Below are positions 63,401-64,000 of a stretch of 64,000 bases of DNA, piece after piece. The notes below the pieces were generated by a model, which made no database searches, was not told where the DNA came from, and saw only the letters and a program-made list of their open reading frames with translations. The stretch covers positions 683,553 to 747,552 of the forward strand of contig NW_027478457.1 in assembly GCF_051014685.1 (NCBI RefSeq). Direction: 5' to 3'. The translations under genes and the position numbers were made by a program. Positions within the stretch are counted from its first letter, which is position 1. Each line of letters begins with the position of its first letter. Source of the DNA: Ptiloglossa arizonensis. Lineage: Eukaryota; Arthropoda; Insecta; Hymenoptera; Colletidae.

Positions 63401-64000
63401 CTAGGCCATTCTGGTTAAGCGTTTGAAGCAGCAGAAGTGCGAAATATTTGTGGCCTTCTCAACCATTTCTTGGCTTCAAACTCCCTTATCTTGCGAACGG
63501 ATTGACCTAACCCAAAACTTGCTATTGCATTTGAAAGTAGAAACTCGCCCGATTACAACGGTATGTGTATTTTTTCCCTAGGCCATCCTGGTTAAGCGAT
63601 TGGAGCAGCAGAGTTGCGAAAAATTTGTTCTCTTCTCAACCATTTCTTAGCTTCAAACTCCCATATCTCGCGAACGGATTGACCCAACCCAAAAATTCCT
63701 ATTGCATCTGAAAGTAGAAACTCGCCCGATTACAACAGTATGTGTATATGTTCCCTAGGCCATTCTGGTTAAGCGTTTGGAGCAGCAGAAGTGCGAAAAA
63801 TTTGTGGACTTCTCAACCATTTCTTGGCTTCAACCTCCCATATCTCGCGAACGGATTGACCCAACCCAAAAATTCCTGTTGCGTCTGAAAGTAGAAACTC
63901 GCCCGATTACAAGAGTATGTGTATTTTCTCCCTAGGCCATTCTGGTTAAGCGTTTGGAGCAGCAGAAATGCGAAATATTTGTGGCCTTCTCAACCATTTC
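60401..64000 (+). repeat. Diverged right-hand satellite monomers with short local duplications
   Basis: Monomers here are again heterogeneous. Local repeats include a 7-monomer offset (TGTATATGTTCGCTAGG near 61,441 and 62,680), a 4-monomer offset (TGCGAAGAATTTGTGGAC at 61,491 and 62,199) and a 3-monomer offset (GTCTGAAAGCAG at 62,821 and 63,352). Markers typical of the far-left part return, such as TTCATAATACCC, GCTATTGCATTTGAAAG and TTTTTACTCTAGG. No net indel occurs, so the repeat phase at the last base equals that at 33.4 kb. Nothing other than satellite is seen. Confidence 0.85.

Larger units (their letters stand above)
1..64000 (+). repeat. 177-bp satellite DNA array filling the window
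   Basis: The sequence repeats every 177 bases from first base to last, giving about 361 monomers, all in one orientation. Landmarks such as CCTAGG, GGAGCAGCAG, TCGCGAACGGATTG and GTATGTGTATTTTTTCC recur once per monomer. Reading both strands I found no inverted monomer, no transposon, no tRNA or rRNA and no unique DNA. Neighbouring monomers differ by point changes, while blocks several monomers apart can be near-identical, which is higher-order repeat structure. A hand count on a consensus gives 43 C and 31 G per monomer, about 42% G+C. Such arrays are typical of eukaryotic centromeres and heterochromatin. That role is inferred here, since nothing in the window shows kinetochore binding. I do not recognise the family. 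The repeat identity is near certain and the function is not. Confidence 0.98.

Noticed and set aside
1..64000. CRISPR-like regular spacing of repeats
   Set aside because: The whole 177-base unit is repeated, including the would-be spacers, and there are no cas genes. This is satellite DNA.
1..64000. Tandem rRNA, 5S spacer, tRNA-derived SINE or transposon tandem array
   Set aside because: No rRNA core, tRNA A/B boxes, terminal inverted repeats, long terminal repeats or transposase reading frame is visible in the monomer.
1..64000. Naming the host from the 177-bp length (for example a known 177-178-bp plant centromere repeat)
   Set aside because: The sequence does not resemble the Arabidopsis 178-bp repeat as I recall it, and I cannot check other families of similar length. 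Length alone is not evidence, so no species is proposed.
1..64000. A new defence, mobile or enzymatic system hidden in the array
   Set aside because: No sequence outside the satellite exists in the window to encode one. Any activity would have to come from satellite RNA or chromatin, which the sequence cannot show.

Overview
The whole 64,000-base window is one uninterrupted head-to-tail array of a 177-bp satellite DNA, about 361 monomers, all in the same orientation. I see no protein-coding gene, tRNA, rRNA, transposon, CRISPR array or single-copy sequence anywhere in it. This points to a eukaryotic genome, most likely centromeric or other constitutive heterochromatin from a long-read assembly. 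I do not recognise the satellite family and cannot name the organism. Satellites of about 170-180 bp are common in both plants and animals, so length alone does not decide.

The monomer is about 42% G+C by hand count on a consensus. It has an AvrII site (CCTAGG), a 16-bp A/T-rich dyad (type GCGAAAAATTTTTTGC), an NruI site (TCGCGA), and a motif close to the CENP-B box. It ends in a GTATGT...CCCTAG segment. Because 177 = 3 x 59, one plus-strand frame stays in register from monomer to monomer. This yields many 60-134 codon open stretches between TAG codons. These are by-products of the repeat, not genes.

Layout by internal (higher-order) repeats: 1-3,060 is a diverged 13-monomer duplication. 3,061-4,627 is diverged monomers. 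4,628-6,560 is a 6-monomer duplication. About 7,060-18,090 is two near-identical 5,493-bp copies (31 monomers plus 6 bp), each with a nested 4-monomer duplication. 18,091-31,365 is a mosaic of 11-, 13-, 16- and 19-monomer spacings. 31,366-34,740 has 3- and 10-monomer units. 34,741-42,324 has 11/22-monomer and then 5-monomer units. 43,245-46,990 is an 11-monomer duplication. 47,847-59,705 is the most regular part, built on a 7-monomer (1,239 bp) unit with 8- and 11-monomer variants. 59,706-64,000 is diverged again.

The array therefore shows old, heterogeneous flanks and a younger, homogenised core on the right. Hybrid monomers and dropped or doubled monomers mark unequal exchange or conversion events. 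The points most worth checking are the two independent routes to a perfect palindrome at the A/T dyad, the CENP-B-box-like motif, the absence of net indels over the last 30 kb, and the nested duplications. I found no sign of a new enzymatic or defence system.
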